From Pararhodobacter sp. CCB-MM2 (lineage in GTDB: Bacteria > Pseudomonadota > Alphaproteobacteria > Rhodobacterales > Rhodobacteraceae), in contig NZ_LRRR01000003.1 in assembly GCF_001691415.1 (NCBI RefSeq), positions 124,001 to 188,000 on the forward strand: DNA of 64,000 nt. The letters are read 5' to 3'. Positions 26,826 to 34,778 of the stretch are shown piece by piece. Numbering within the stretch: position 1 is the first letter of the stretch; each line of letters begins with the position of its first letter. Both the position numbers and the translations under genes were made by a program. The notes below the pieces were generated by a model. It did not search any database. It was not told the origin of the DNA and saw nothing but the letters and a program-made list of their open reading frames with translations.

Positions 26826-27167
26826 ATGGGACGCCGTGACGACCTGATTGCCAAATATGCCGATGACCTGCGCAACAAATGCGGCATGGAGCCCGATATG
26901 GACCTGCTGACCAAGGTCACCATCGGCTGCGGCCCGTCGATCTATGACGCCGATGCCTCGACCGTTGCCTCCAGCCAGGAAGGCGAGATCGAGACGGTTA
27001 AGCAGAAATACCTCGTGAAGAAGCTGGGCCTGTCGGATGGTCCCGCGCTCGATGAGGCGATTGCCGCGGTGATCGAGACCTACGGAAAATCCGAGCGCAA
27101 CAAGTACCGCGCGGTTGTCTACTACATGCTGTGCAAGCATTTCGGCAAAGAGGCGGTCTACGCCTGA
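26826..27167 (+). CDS. DUF2853 family protein
   Basis: A 113-residue soluble protein of the DUF2853 family, recognised by MGRRDDLIAKYADDL, the central CGPSIYDADASTVASSQ and the end KYRAVVYYMLCKHFGKE. The function of the family is unknown. It has a good AAGGGAG ribosome binding site and stands alone, followed by a hairpin. Confidence 0.88.
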   Translation: MGRRDDLIAKYADDLRNKCGMEPDMDLLTKVTIGCGPSIYDADASTVASSQEGEIETVKQKYLVKKLGLSDGPALDEAIAAVIETYGKSERNKYRAVVYYMLCKHFGKEAVYA

Positions 27168-27175
27168 CGCCTGCC

Positions 27176-27208
27176 AGTCCGGGGCATTTGAAATAATTGT
27201 CCCGGACT
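27176..27208 (+). terminator. Hairpin after the DUF2853 gene
   Basis: AGTCCGGG (27176-27183) pairs with CCCGGACT (27201-27208) around a 17-base AT-rich loop. It lies 9 bases past the stop codon. The T tract afterwards is weak. Confidence 0.5.
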
Positions 27209-27312
27209 AAGCTTTTGCCTGCGCTGCACGAATCTGGCAGGGTGTCTTTATGGGCCAGGATGGCCCGGGACATATTCCAGGTTTCACGTGTGGTGCGAAG
27301 GGCACGTGGGAA

Positions 27313-27346
27313 GATGGGGAGTTCCGGGTGATCGGAACTCCCCATC
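27313..27346. terminator. Perfect 13-bp hairpin between convergent genes
   Basis: GATGGGGAGTTCC (27313-27325) is perfectly complementary to GGAACTCCCCATC (27334-27346), with an 8-base loop. It lies in the 299-base gap between the DUF2853 gene and the leftward sulfotransferase gene, so it could terminate both. The rest of the gap shows no gene; GTTTCACGTG at 27281-27290 looks like half a parS site. Confidence 0.55.
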
Positions 27347-27466
27347 GCTATTTCAGACATCGGTAATGCTAGGGGCGCAGTCTGCGCCCGCGGTTGTCAT
27401 GCGTTCCGGCTGAGGATGTCGCTGCGAGTTCCGAAGCGGCTGATCGGTCTTGATCGGGTTGGGCGC

Positions 27467-28849
27467 TCAGTCGGCGAAACCGAAGGCATCGTAATCCCGG
27501 CCATAGGCTTTCCGGCAGAGCATCCGCGTCTCGTCATCGACCAGCGCGTCGGACCCTTCCGTCTCGCCCTGCCAAATCGGCGGCACGTCGTGACCCAGCT
27601 TCTGGGCCAGTCGCGGCAGATCCTCGGCCAGATCCTCTTCGCGCAGCAGAAGGTCTGGGGTCAGCACCTTCGCATAGCCCTCCAACAGGGCCGATTGCGT
27701 GGCCCAGACGGGCCAGGGCTGCAGCCCGGTCTGCCCGGTGATCGAGGCATGGCAGAATTTCAGGAAAGCCTTGAAGACCTCGCGCTGCGCATCGGCACTG
27801 CCGAGATCTGCTGACCAATCAACGCCGTAAAGCCGTGTCATGTGTTCCCGCACGGGCTCCAATTCGCCCGAGAGGACCCGGCGGGAGAACACCGATTGCG
27901 CGCGGATCAAAGGGTGGCGCAGCACCGCGAAACTGCGCAGGCCCGCACGCCCGCGCCGCCATTGATGCAAGCGCCCCTCGTCGAAATCCTTGGCCAAGGC
28001 CTCGGGCCCCACGCCATCCAGCGCCGCCATCCAATCGATGACCGAGGCCTCGGGCGCCCCGCGCAGCGGCAGGAACAACAGCGGCGTCTTTGCCCCACCC
28101 TTTGCCGCATCCAGCATCGGCCCACGCCGGACCTCGAAATTCGGGGTGCGGGTCAGGTCGAACCGGTCGATCCGCGTCATGGCCTGCGCCACGGCCTCGG
28201 GGTTCGAGAGCTTCTCTTCCAGCGGTTCCGGGTTCTGTTTCTTCAGCGCCCTTGGCAACCGGTCCAGCCTTGCGGGCAGCCCCAGCCAACGTGCCAGCCC
28301 GTTCAGCACATCGAGATCATTCGCGTCGTCATAGCCGATATGGAAGGCGGTCTGCCCGGTCGTCTGCAACACGCGCTGGATCTCCAGCTGCATCCCCTGC
28401 AGCCGCGCGAGATGCGCTTCGAACTCGCCCGCGTCGAAGGCGACCTTCTCCTTCCGGCGGTTCTTCACATCGCCCAGCTTCCACTGGTTCGTCGCCGCCG
28501 CGATCTTGCGTGAGACATAGCTGTCCAAGGGATTGCGCGTCAGCACCACCTTGGCGCAGGCCGTGTCCTTCAGCACATGGTCCCAGATCCGCCGGTCGTG
28601 GTCATGGAACAGCCGGAAGCCCGTCATCCGCGCCCCGCCCGCGCGCACGGCCATCATCAAGGACCAGGGATCGGCCTCGCGCTGGGCGAAGGTGACGCCC
28701 CTGTAGCTTTCGGTGCCGGGGGTGTTCAGGAAGCCCGTGTTGAACAGCTCACCATGGCATTCCACCCCCTCAAACGCATTGAGGTTCGATTCCAACAGGT
28801 TCGAGCCGGTGCGCATCTCGGCGAGGATCACGAAATAATCGAAGGCCAT
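27467..28849 (-). CDS. Sulfotransferase (NodH-like)
   Basis: A 460-residue sulfotransferase. The 5'-phosphosulfate loop FVILAEMRTGSNLLESNLNA lies at the N-terminus, and the 3'-phosphate site VVLTRNPLDSYVSRKIA near residue 110. A second half (from about residue 280) carries RSFAVLRHPLIRAQSVFSRR, which looks like another sulfotransferase-type phosphate site, so the protein may be a fused two-domain enzyme. It begins inside the stop codon of the upstream GT14-like gene, indicating coupling. It probably sulfates a polysaccharide built by the adjacent transferases. The PAP by-product could be removed by cysQ a few kilobases away. Confidence 0.82.
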   Translation of the reverse strand: MAFDYFVILAEMRTGSNLLESNLNAFEGVECHGELFNTGFLNTPGTESYRGVTFAQREADPWSLMMAVRAGGARMTGFRLFHDHDRRIWDHVLKDTACAKVVLTRNPLDSYVSRKIAAATNQWKLGDVKNRRKEKVAFDAGEFEAHLARLQGMQLEIQRVLQTTGQTAFHIGYDDANDLDVLNGLARWLGLPARLDRLPRALKKQNPEPLEEKLSNPEAVAQAMTRIDRFDLTRTPNFEVRRGPMLDAAKGGAKTPLLFLPLRGAPEASVIDWMAALDGVGPEALAKDFDEGRLHQWRRGRAGLRSFAVLRHPLIRAQSVFSRRVLSGELEPVREHMTRLYGVDWSADLGSADAQREVFKAFLKFCHASITGQTGLQPWPVWATQSALLEGYAKVLTPDLLLREEDLAEDLPRLAQKLGHDVPPIWQGETEGSDALVDDETRMLCRKAYGRDYDAFGFAD

Positions 28850-30546
28850 CACTTCATCCGGTGCGAGGGGTCGGGGGCCTCGGGCGTGGTCGGGAACTCG
28901 CCCATCAGCACGGGTTGCATGCCCTGATTGCGCAGCTCCTGCAGGAACGAGCCGAAGCCGGAAAGATCCACCAGTTCAGGGGTTTGCAATAGCCGTGACT
29001 GGCTTTGCGGGGCGATCTCGTCGAACAGCGCATGCAGCGCCTCGGCGGGGTTTTCGAGGAACTCGGCCATGGTCCAGATGCGGATGCGCGCGCGGACATG
29101 CGGCGAGTGCAGGATGTCGATCATGTCGGATTCGATGCGCTGCAGCCGCGCGGCCTCGGCCCGGATCTGCGCCACATCGCGACCGGAGCGGTACAACGGC
29201 ACCGCCCAAGCCCCGGTGATGACCGAGATCTGCGCATTGGAATCGGCCGACATGAACCACAGCAATTCATAGGCCTTGCCCTGCGTGTCGGCGGGCCCGA
29301 ATTGGAAGCACTGCCGCTCGCCGCGCGTGGCCCAGAGCAGGTTCGTCAGGAAGGCGCGCGGGTTGTAGTCGCGCAGGCTGGCGCTGTCGGAAAGCCCGCC
29401 CGCGAAGAACTTCTCGCGCCCCGCGAATTCGGCTTTCTTGCGCGCGAACAGGTGCCCGTGCACCCGGCACGAGGCGACGGCACCGAGCCAGCCCTCGAAA
29501 TCGCGGAACACCTCGGTGAAACCTTGGAAGACGGAATAGGGCTCGGCGGTCTTGCCGTTCTCACGGTTCAGGCCGGGGAAACGGCTGGCCATATACAGCC
29601 CGGCGCGCCCCCGGATGCGCTGCTCTGTGGCGCGGGCGAAATGGCGGTCGATGCGTGAGGGTTGGGGCTCGGCTGCACTGGGCGCACCGTCGCGCGGGGC
29701 GAGGAAATGCGCATACAGCCGGTCCGAGCCACGCCAGATCTTGCGCGCCATGAAGCAATCCGAGCGGCGCAGCAGCTGCAAATGGTCGTCGTAGAAGACA
29801 TGGGGTTTGCCCTGATGGTCGAATTTGCCCAGCGTCGGCGAGCGGCTCTCGATCTTGCGGGCATGGAGCCGCACGAGGGTCTGGAAATAGCTCTCGTCCG
29901 GGATCCAGACGCGGCGGAAATAGCGGTCGAACTGAGCGCGGCGCGGGTCTTGAAGGATCCGCTCCAGCGTTTCGCGCGTCAGGCACCACCATTGGCTACC
30001 GATATGCGGGACCACCCCGTCAGGGATCGAGCGTTTCACGTGAAGCAACCGCTGCGCATCAACCAGCCGGTCGAAGAGCCATTTGTTGCGCTTGAAGCCG
30101 ACCGGAAAATGCAGCGTGAAGCGCTCCTCGGAGAGCCCGCCCTTGGTCCAGTTTACATCGCCCACGTTGACGGATTCGATGAAATCGGTGTCGGGATGGC
30201 GGTCGAGCCAGGCCTCCAGTTCCGCCACCGGACGCAATGGCAGGCAGGCACCCGACAGCGCATAGACCCGCTCGACGCCCGGAAACTCGCGCAGCAACAG
30301 TTCCGAAGCCGATTGCATCGCCGCAACCAGCGACCACGTGCCCCAATCGCAGCGATGGCGGGTGCAGAAACGCACATCGGGCAGGTCCTTCAGCGCCGAA
30401 ACCAAAGCCTCGCGCGCCTGCGGCAGGGTCCGGGCGTCGACATGGATCACCACCGGGCTGCCAGCCTCGGCCAGATAGCGCGCGACCTGCGCGGCCCGGT
30501 CCAAGGCCGTGTGCACCAGCATGATGAAGCCCAGCCGCGCGCTCAT
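28849..30546 (-). CDS. GT14-like beta-1,6-N-acetylglucosaminyltransferase family protein
   Basis: A 565-residue protein. The N-terminal half matches the core-2/I-branching (GT14) family: GFIMLVHTALDRAAQVARYL, VVIHVDAR, YALSGACLPLRP (the Leu-Ser-Gly element) and GSQWWCLTRETLERIL, with PDESYFQTL as the likely acidic catalytic region. The C-terminal half (from about 330) resembles other bacterial members of unknown role. The ATG at 30546 overlaps the upstream GT2 stop (ATGA); an earlier in-frame start is less likely. It is in an operon with the sulfotransferase. A 14/16 match to the parS consensus lies inside the gene at 30032-30047. Confidence 0.82.
   Translation of the reverse strand: MSARLGFIMLVHTALDRAAQVARYLAEAGSPVVIHVDARTLPQAREALVSALKDLPDVRFCTRHRCDWGTWSLVAAMQSASELLLREFPGVERVYALSGACLPLRPVAELEAWLDRHPDTDFIESVNVGDVNWTKGGLSEERFTLHFPVGFKRNKWLFDRLVDAQRLLHVKRSIPDGVVPHIGSQWWCLTRETLERILQDPRRAQFDRYFRRVWIPDESYFQTLVRLHARKIESRSPTLGKFDHQGKPHVFYDDHLQLLRRSDCFMARKIWRGSDRLYAHFLAPRDGAPSAAEPQPSRIDRHFARATEQRIRGRAGLYMASRFPGLNRENGKTAEPYSVFQGFTEVFRDFEGWLGAVASCRVHGHLFARKKAEFAGREKFFAGGLSDSASLRDYNPRAFLTNLLWATRGERQCFQFGPADTQGKAYELLWFMSADSNAQISVITGAWAVPLYRSGRDVAQIRAEAARLQRIESDMIDILHSPHVRARIRIWTMAEFLENPAEALHALFDEIAPQSQSRLLQTPELVDLSGFGSFLQELRNQGMQPVLMGEFPTTPEAPDPSHRMK
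30032..30047. other. parS-like ParB-binding palindrome inside the GT14-like gene
   Basis: The 16 bases match the bacterial parS consensus (TGTTTCACGTGAAACA) at 14 of 16 positions; the differences are at positions 1 and 14. It lies about 29 kb from the predicted origin, a usual distance for parS. Chance similarity inside a coding region cannot be excluded. Confidence 0.5.
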
Positions 30547-31553
30547 GCCCAATTCCCTTTGGACATCAGGCCCATGATCTCCAGCTGACGCCAGTTGATG
30601 AAGCGCTCGGACCATTTGGTCCACAGATCCGTCGTGTCATCGAGGCCGCGCGCATAGGCGGCATATTCGCGCCCCTCGCGGTAATGCTCGCCGCGCGCCA
30701 ATTCCTCCTGCGCCTTGTCACCGAGGGTCGCGAGGAACTTCGCATGCAGCAGACAGCCCGAAGCTTTCTCGCCGCCGATCGTGTCATAGGTCAGGTTCAG
30801 CCCGCGCGGCAAAAGCATATGGGTCGAGCTGACATAGGCGTAGCCGCGCTGCCATTTCACCAGCGGGATCTTGTTCAGCGCGGGCGCAGCCTTGGGCTGA
30901 TCGGCGAAGAAGGCGCGGGCACGGGGGCCGCCTTGGATCCACAGATTGCGGAAGCGCTGGTTGCGGGAAATTGCGTAATTGGCGCTATCGAACCAGCTGG
31001 CGATCTCCAGCGGGTTCTGCCCTTCGACGCAGGGTCGCTGATTGACCGGCCCGCGCGGATAGACATCCAGCAGGATCGTCCCGAAGCTGCGCACACCCGC
31101 ATCGTCCAGCCAATCGGTCAACGCACGCAGGGGGCGCGTGTCGCAGAAGGGGTAGAGGAAGAACTCGTCCACATCGACCGTCAGCGCCCAATTGTCCTGC
31201 GCGTATCGGCGCAGCAGGGCATTCATCCAGTCCATGCCGAAGCGTGAGGCCTTGTAGCTGGCCTCGGTCCGGAAGACCGAGGTGTCGGGCTGCTCGGCGA
31301 GATATTCGGCCGAACCATCCTCCGAGCCATTGTCGACAAAGATGAAATGCTCGACGCCCAAGTCGCGGTAATATTTCAGGAAATAGGCAAGCCGGGGCTT
31401 CTCGTTCCGAAGCGTACAGAACAGCAGGATCGAGCGGTTGCCGATCTGGTCCGTCCGGTCGGCCAAGGGCGTCAGCTCACGCCCCTTCCGGCGCGCGCGG
31501 ATCAACCAGCGCCGCCGCATCAACCGCAGCCGATAAGAGGTCAAAAGGCTCAC
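30543..31553 (-). CDS. Glycosyltransferase family 2 protein (Glyco_tranf_2_4 type)
   Basis: A 336-residue transferase. After a basic N-terminus it shows LFCTLRNEKPRLAYFLKYYR, HFIFVDNGSEDGS, ALTVDVDEFFLYP (metal-binding DxD region) and a C-terminal MGLMSKGNWA. This type is common in surface-polysaccharide loci of Rhodobacteraceae; the sugar is unknown. It is a clear paralogue of the adjacent upstream gene. It overlaps the GT14-like gene by 4 bases. Confidence 0.85.
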   Translation of the reverse strand: MSLLTSYRLRLMRRRWLIRARRKGRELTPLADRTDQIGNRSILLFCTLRNEKPRLAYFLKYYRDLGVEHFIFVDNGSEDGSAEYLAEQPDTSVFRTEASYKASRFGMDWMNALLRRYAQDNWALTVDVDEFFLYPFCDTRPLRALTDWLDDAGVRSFGTILLDVYPRGPVNQRPCVEGQNPLEIASWFDSANYAISRNQRFRNLWIQGGPRARAFFADQPKAAPALNKIPLVKWQRGYAYVSSTHMLLPRGLNLTYDTIGGEKASGCLLHAKFLATLGDKAQEELARGEHYREGREYAAYARGLDDTTDLWTKWSERFINWRQLEIMGLMSKGNWA

Positions 31554-31575
31554 ACTGTCACTCGCTGCTCTGCAC

Positions 31576-31630
31576 AGGTTTTTTCTTTTGGGTGTAACCC
31601 GTCGCCCCCCGGTTTCAAAAGCAAAAACCT
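31576..31630 (-). terminator. Hairpin between the two paralogous GT2 genes
   Basis: A 15-base arm at 31576-31590 pairs with 31616-31630 with one mismatch; both arms are AT-rich. The right arm abuts the stop codon of the gene on its right (stop at 31630-31632). A T-rich stretch is present in the stem itself, consistent with partial termination or attenuation before the downstream GT2 gene. Confidence 0.5.
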
Positions 31631-32652
31631 CATCCCCAGCCGCCCCGGGACATCAGCCCCTCGGCTTCCAGCTGCCGCCAGCCGCGGTATTGGGTGGAAT
31701 GCGGGGTCCACAGATCCGGCGCAGCGATGAGCGCGTCGTAATAGGCGTCAAAGGCCCCGGGCTCGCCGAAATGCTGGCGGCGTGTCTTCTCCTCGGCGGA
31801 TTTCGCGCCAATGCCGGGCAGGAACTTGGTATGCAGCAGCACGCCTGACAACTTCTCTCCGCCCTGATCGTCATAGATCCGGTTCAGCGCGCGGGGCAGC
31901 AGGGTGTGGGTGGAATTCACATAAGCATAGCGCCAATGCCATTTCACCAGCGGCACCTTGGTCAAGGTGGGTCCCCGCTCGGGTCTGTCGGCAAAGAACG
32001 TCCGCGAGCGCGGCCCACCCTGAATCCACAGGGCATCCAGATCGCGCTTGCGGCTGATGGTATAGTTCGCCCGGTCGTAAAACGGCAGTACCGCCGTAGG
32101 GTCCTGCCCGGGTGTATAACGCACCGCATCCAGCGGCCCCTGTGGGTAGAGGTCCAGCATCAGCGCGCCGAAACTCGCCTCACCCTCGCCATCGAGAAAA
32201 TCACAGAGCGCCGGCAAGGGTCGCGTATCGTGATGCGGATAGACCAGCAGCTCATCGGCATCGACCGAGACGCACCAATGCCCGCGCCCGTAGCGCATGA
32301 GCAGCCCCTGCATCCAGTCGACCCCGAAGCGCGAGGCCCGGTAGCTCGCCCGCGTATGCCAGAGCGAAACATCCGGCGCCTCACCGAGGATCTCGCGCGA
32401 GCCGTCGTCGCTGTCGTTGTCCACGACAAGGAAATGCCGCACCCCCAGCGCGCGGTAATGCGCCAGAAAGAAGGGCAGCCGCGCCGCCTCGTTCCTGAGC
32501 GTGGTGAAGGCCAGCACATCGCCGGGGCGGATCAGGTCGGTCCGGTCCACGACCGAGGCCAGCTCGCGCCGCTTCCGCAGGGCACGCGCCAGCCGCAGCT
32601 GCCGTCTCCGGCGCCACAGATAGTCCTGCCACAGATCGCCCGCCCTGCTCAT
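31630..32652 (-). CDS. Glycosyltransferase family 2 protein, paralogue of its neighbour
   Basis: A 340-residue transferase with LAFTTLRNEAARLPFFLAHYR, HFLVVDNDSDDGS, CVSVDADELLVYP and the end EGLMSRGGWG. All of these align with the neighbouring GT2, and the match runs over the full length, indicating a tandem duplication followed by divergence. The ATG at 32652 is chosen because the basic N-terminal segment follows; 25 further upstream residues are possible but not conserved in the paralogue. It probably acts on the same glycan with a different acceptor position. Confidence 0.83.
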   Translation of the reverse strand: MSRAGDLWQDYLWRRRRQLRLARALRKRRELASVVDRTDLIRPGDVLAFTTLRNEAARLPFFLAHYRALGVRHFLVVDNDSDDGSREILGEAPDVSLWHTRASYRASRFGVDWMQGLLMRYGRGHWCVSVDADELLVYPHHDTRPLPALCDFLDGEGEASFGALMLDLYPQGPLDAVRYTPGQDPTAVLPFYDRANYTISRKRDLDALWIQGGPRSRTFFADRPERGPTLTKVPLVKWHWRYAYVNSTHTLLPRALNRIYDDQGGEKLSGVLLHTKFLPGIGAKSAEEKTRRQHFGEPGAFDAYYDALIAAPDLWTPHSTQYRGWRQLEAEGLMSRGGWG

Positions 32653-32690
32653 CGCCCCCTGCTCATTGCCCGAACGCCCCCTTTGCGCAT

Positions 32691-32740
32691 CATCTTGTCG
32701 CAAATACTCTCGGGGGTGAATTCGCAAAGCGAAGAGGGGG
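32691..32740 (-). repeat. Extragenic dispersed repeat, copy A
   Basis: On the minus strand it carries the pattern CCCCCTC - (TTCGCTTTGCG) - CACCCCCG - GTATTT - CAAGATG. The same framework occurs at 43184, 54815 and 59372, always next to a gene end. Confidence 0.6.
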
Positions 32741-32754
32741 CTGAAAGCCCCCTC
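32734..32754 (-). terminator. Hairpin terminator after galU
   Basis: GAGGGGGCT (32734-32742) pairs perfectly with AGCCCCCTC (32746-32754) with a three-base loop. It lies 27 bases past the galU stop and partly within the extragenic repeat. Confidence 0.75.
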
Positions 32755-32781
32755 CTGTTTCGTCCGGTAATCCGAGGGGCC

Positions 32782-33675
32782 TTATTCGGCCGCCTGACGC
32801 ATCGCCATCATGTCGTAGATGTAATCCTCCAGCTCCTCGCGCAGATCGGCGCGGGACAGACCGAAGGAGATCGTCGCCTGCAGGAACCCGGCCTTCGAGC
32901 CGCAATCGAAGCGCTGGCCCTGGAAACGGTAGCCATAGACGTTGTTCTTCGCCTCGATCTGCGCGGCGATGGCGTCGGTCAGCTGGATCTCGCCGCCCGC
33001 ACCGGTGGTCTGATTGTCCAGCGATTTCAGCACGTCCGGCGACAGCACATAGCGGCCGATCACCGCGAGGTTCGACGGCGCGGTGCCCGGCTTCGGCTTT
33101 TCGACCATGCCGCGGACCGGCAGGACCGGGCTCATGCCGGTCGGCACATCCAGCACCCCATAGCTCGAGGCCTTGTCTTCCGGCACTTCCATCGCCGCGA
33201 CCATGTTGCCGCCGGTTTCCTCATAGGCTTCCAGCATCTGCTTGAGGCAGGGCTTGTCCGCGGCGATCACATCGTCGGGCAGCAGCACCGCGAAGGGCTC
33301 GTCGCCGATGAGGTGACGGGCGCACCAGACAGCGTGGCCGAGGCCCAGCGCCTGGTTCTGACGGACATAGGCGATGGCGCCCGAGTCCATGCAGGTCTGG
33401 TTGTAGATATCCAGCAGTTCGGTCTTGTTCTTCGACTTCAGCGACATCTCCAGTTCCGGAGCGCGGTCGAAGTAATCCTCCAGCGCGGACTTCCCGCGCG
33501 AGGTGACGAAGATGAATTCGGTGATGCCGGCCTCGCGCGCCTCGTCGATCGCGTATTGGATCAGCGGGCGGTCAACGAGGGTCAGGACCTCTTTCGGCAC
33601 GGCCTTGGTGGCGGGCAGGAAACGAGTGCCCAGGCCGGCGACGGGGAATACGGCTTTCGTGACTTTGTTGCGCAT
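32782..33675 (-). CDS. galU: UTP-glucose-1-phosphate uridylyltransferase
   Basis: A 297-residue nucleotidyltransferase that makes UDP-glucose, a donor for exopolysaccharides and lipids. Conserved motifs are KAVFPVAGLGTRFLPATKAVPKE (activation loop and lysine), EFIFVTSRGKSALEDYFD, VLLPDDV and GRYVLSPDV, with GAGGEIQLTDAI. The start at 33675 follows a GGAAG site; a GTG four codons upstream is the alternative. It is surrounded by glycosyltransferase genes that need its product. Confidence 0.95.
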   Translation of the reverse strand: MRNKVTKAVFPVAGLGTRFLPATKAVPKEVLTLVDRPLIQYAIDEAREAGITEFIFVTSRGKSALEDYFDRAPELEMSLKSKNKTELLDIYNQTCMDSGAIAYVRQNQALGLGHAVWCARHLIGDEPFAVLLPDDVIAADKPCLKQMLEAYEETGGNMVAAMEVPEDKASSYGVLDVPTGMSPVLPVRGMVEKPKPGTAPSNLAVIGRYVLSPDVLKSLDNQTTGAGGEIQLTDAIAAQIEAKNNVYGYRFQGQRFDCGSKAGFLQATISFGLSRADLREELEDYIYDMMAMRQAAE

Positions 33676-33794
33676 CGGAACTTCCACTCTTGCTATCCTC
33701 GACGGGGGCTCGGCCCGTCCACGAACAAGTTAATGAAAGCTGAACGGGGCGCGATTGTGGTCGAAACCCGCGAGATTGTGGAAAAGTTCAGGAA

Positions 33795-33843
33795 AAATTA
33801 ACCCGGGCAGCGCCGCATTGCAGCGAGCGCACAATCCCGGGTT
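33795..33843 (-). terminator. Hairpin terminator after cysQ
   Basis: AACCCGGG (33800-33807) pairs with CCCGGGTT (33836-33843) around a loop that can itself fold. Read on the minus strand it is followed by AATTTTTCC. It lies about 27 bases after the cysQ stop. Confidence 0.65.
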
Positions 33844-33870
33844 GATATCGATTCAGAACTGACGGGAAAA

Positions 33871-34668
33871 TCAGCGCAAAGTGACGCCCGGCGACAGAAC
33901 CAGGAAGAACGGGTTCTCATAGCCCGGCTTGCCATAGGCCAGCGGCGTATGGTCGTCGAATCGCAGAACCTGACCGCCCGCGCCCAGCACGACGGCATGA
34001 CCAGCGGCGGTGTCCCATTCCATCGTCCGGCCAAGGCGCGGGTAGAAATCGGCCTCGCCCGTCGCCACGAGGCAGAACTTCAACGACGAGCCGGCGCTCT
34101 TCGCGTCCTTCACGGCATAGCGGTTGATGTATTCGTCCGTCGCCGCGTCGCGGTGCGATTTCGAGGCCACGACCAGCAGCGCCGCGTTGTCGGGTTCCGA
34201 GACCTTGATCGGCGTCAGCGCGCCGGCCTCGTCACCGAACGGGCCCTGCTCCTCGACCGAGGCGCCATCGGCGCGGGTGTAGAACAGGCGCTCCTTGGCG
34301 GGGGCATAGACCACGCCGCGGATCGGCACGCCGTTTTCCACCAGCGCGATGTTGACGGTGAAATCGCCGCGACGCTGGACGAATTCCTTGGTGCCATCAA
34401 GCGGGTCGACGATGATGAAGCGATCCGCCTTGATCGAATGGCTGTCCGAGAGTTCTTCGGTGACCACCGGGATCTCAGGGAAGTCCTTGGCCAGTTCGGC
34501 GCGGATCACGGCGTCGGCGGCTTCGTCAGCCTCGGTCACCGGGGAATTGTCGGATTTCGACCGGGCCTCGAAATCGGGGCGGGCATAGACCTCCATGATC
34601 ACCGCGCCGGCTTGCAGGGCGATCTTGCGGAATGCGGTTTCGATCAGGCTATGAAAATCGTCGGTCAT
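33871..34668 (-). CDS. cysQ: 3'(2'),5'-bisphosphate nucleotidase
   Basis: A 265-residue inositol-monophosphatase-fold enzyme that removes the 3' phosphate from PAP (and PAPS). It has SPVTEADEAAD, VVTEEL, the metal-binding IVDPLDGTKEF and the C-terminal MEWDTAAGHAVVLGAGG. PAP is the by-product of sulfotransferases, so its position near the NodH-like sulfotransferase (27467-28849) supports a sulfated-glycan pathway, though cysQ is also a general housekeeping gene. It is divergent from the export permease. Confidence 0.94.
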   Translation of the reverse strand: MTDDFHSLIETAFRKIALQAGAVIMEVYARPDFEARSKSDNSPVTEADEAADAVIRAELAKDFPEIPVVTEELSDSHSIKADRFIIVDPLDGTKEFVQRRGDFTVNIALVENGVPIRGVVYAPAKERLFYTRADGASVEEQGPFGDEAGALTPIKVSEPDNAALLVVASKSHRDAATDEYINRYAVKDAKSAGSSLKFCLVATGEADFYPRLGRTMEWDTAAGHAVVLGAGGQVLRFDDHTPLAYGKPGYENPFFLVLSPGVTLR

Positions 34669-34778
34669 TGAAACACTTCCTTGAGGAGGTCGAGTTGAAT
34701 GGATAGCGCGTTGGGCTTATCCTCTGGGTCGACCGGATGGCAAGGTTCCGGCGCGCGGAACGGCAAGGAATTGCAGGA

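Noticed and set aside
27281..27295. parS half site in the intergenic region
   Set aside because: Only about 10 of 16 positions match; the right half is degenerate. It is kept only as a note.
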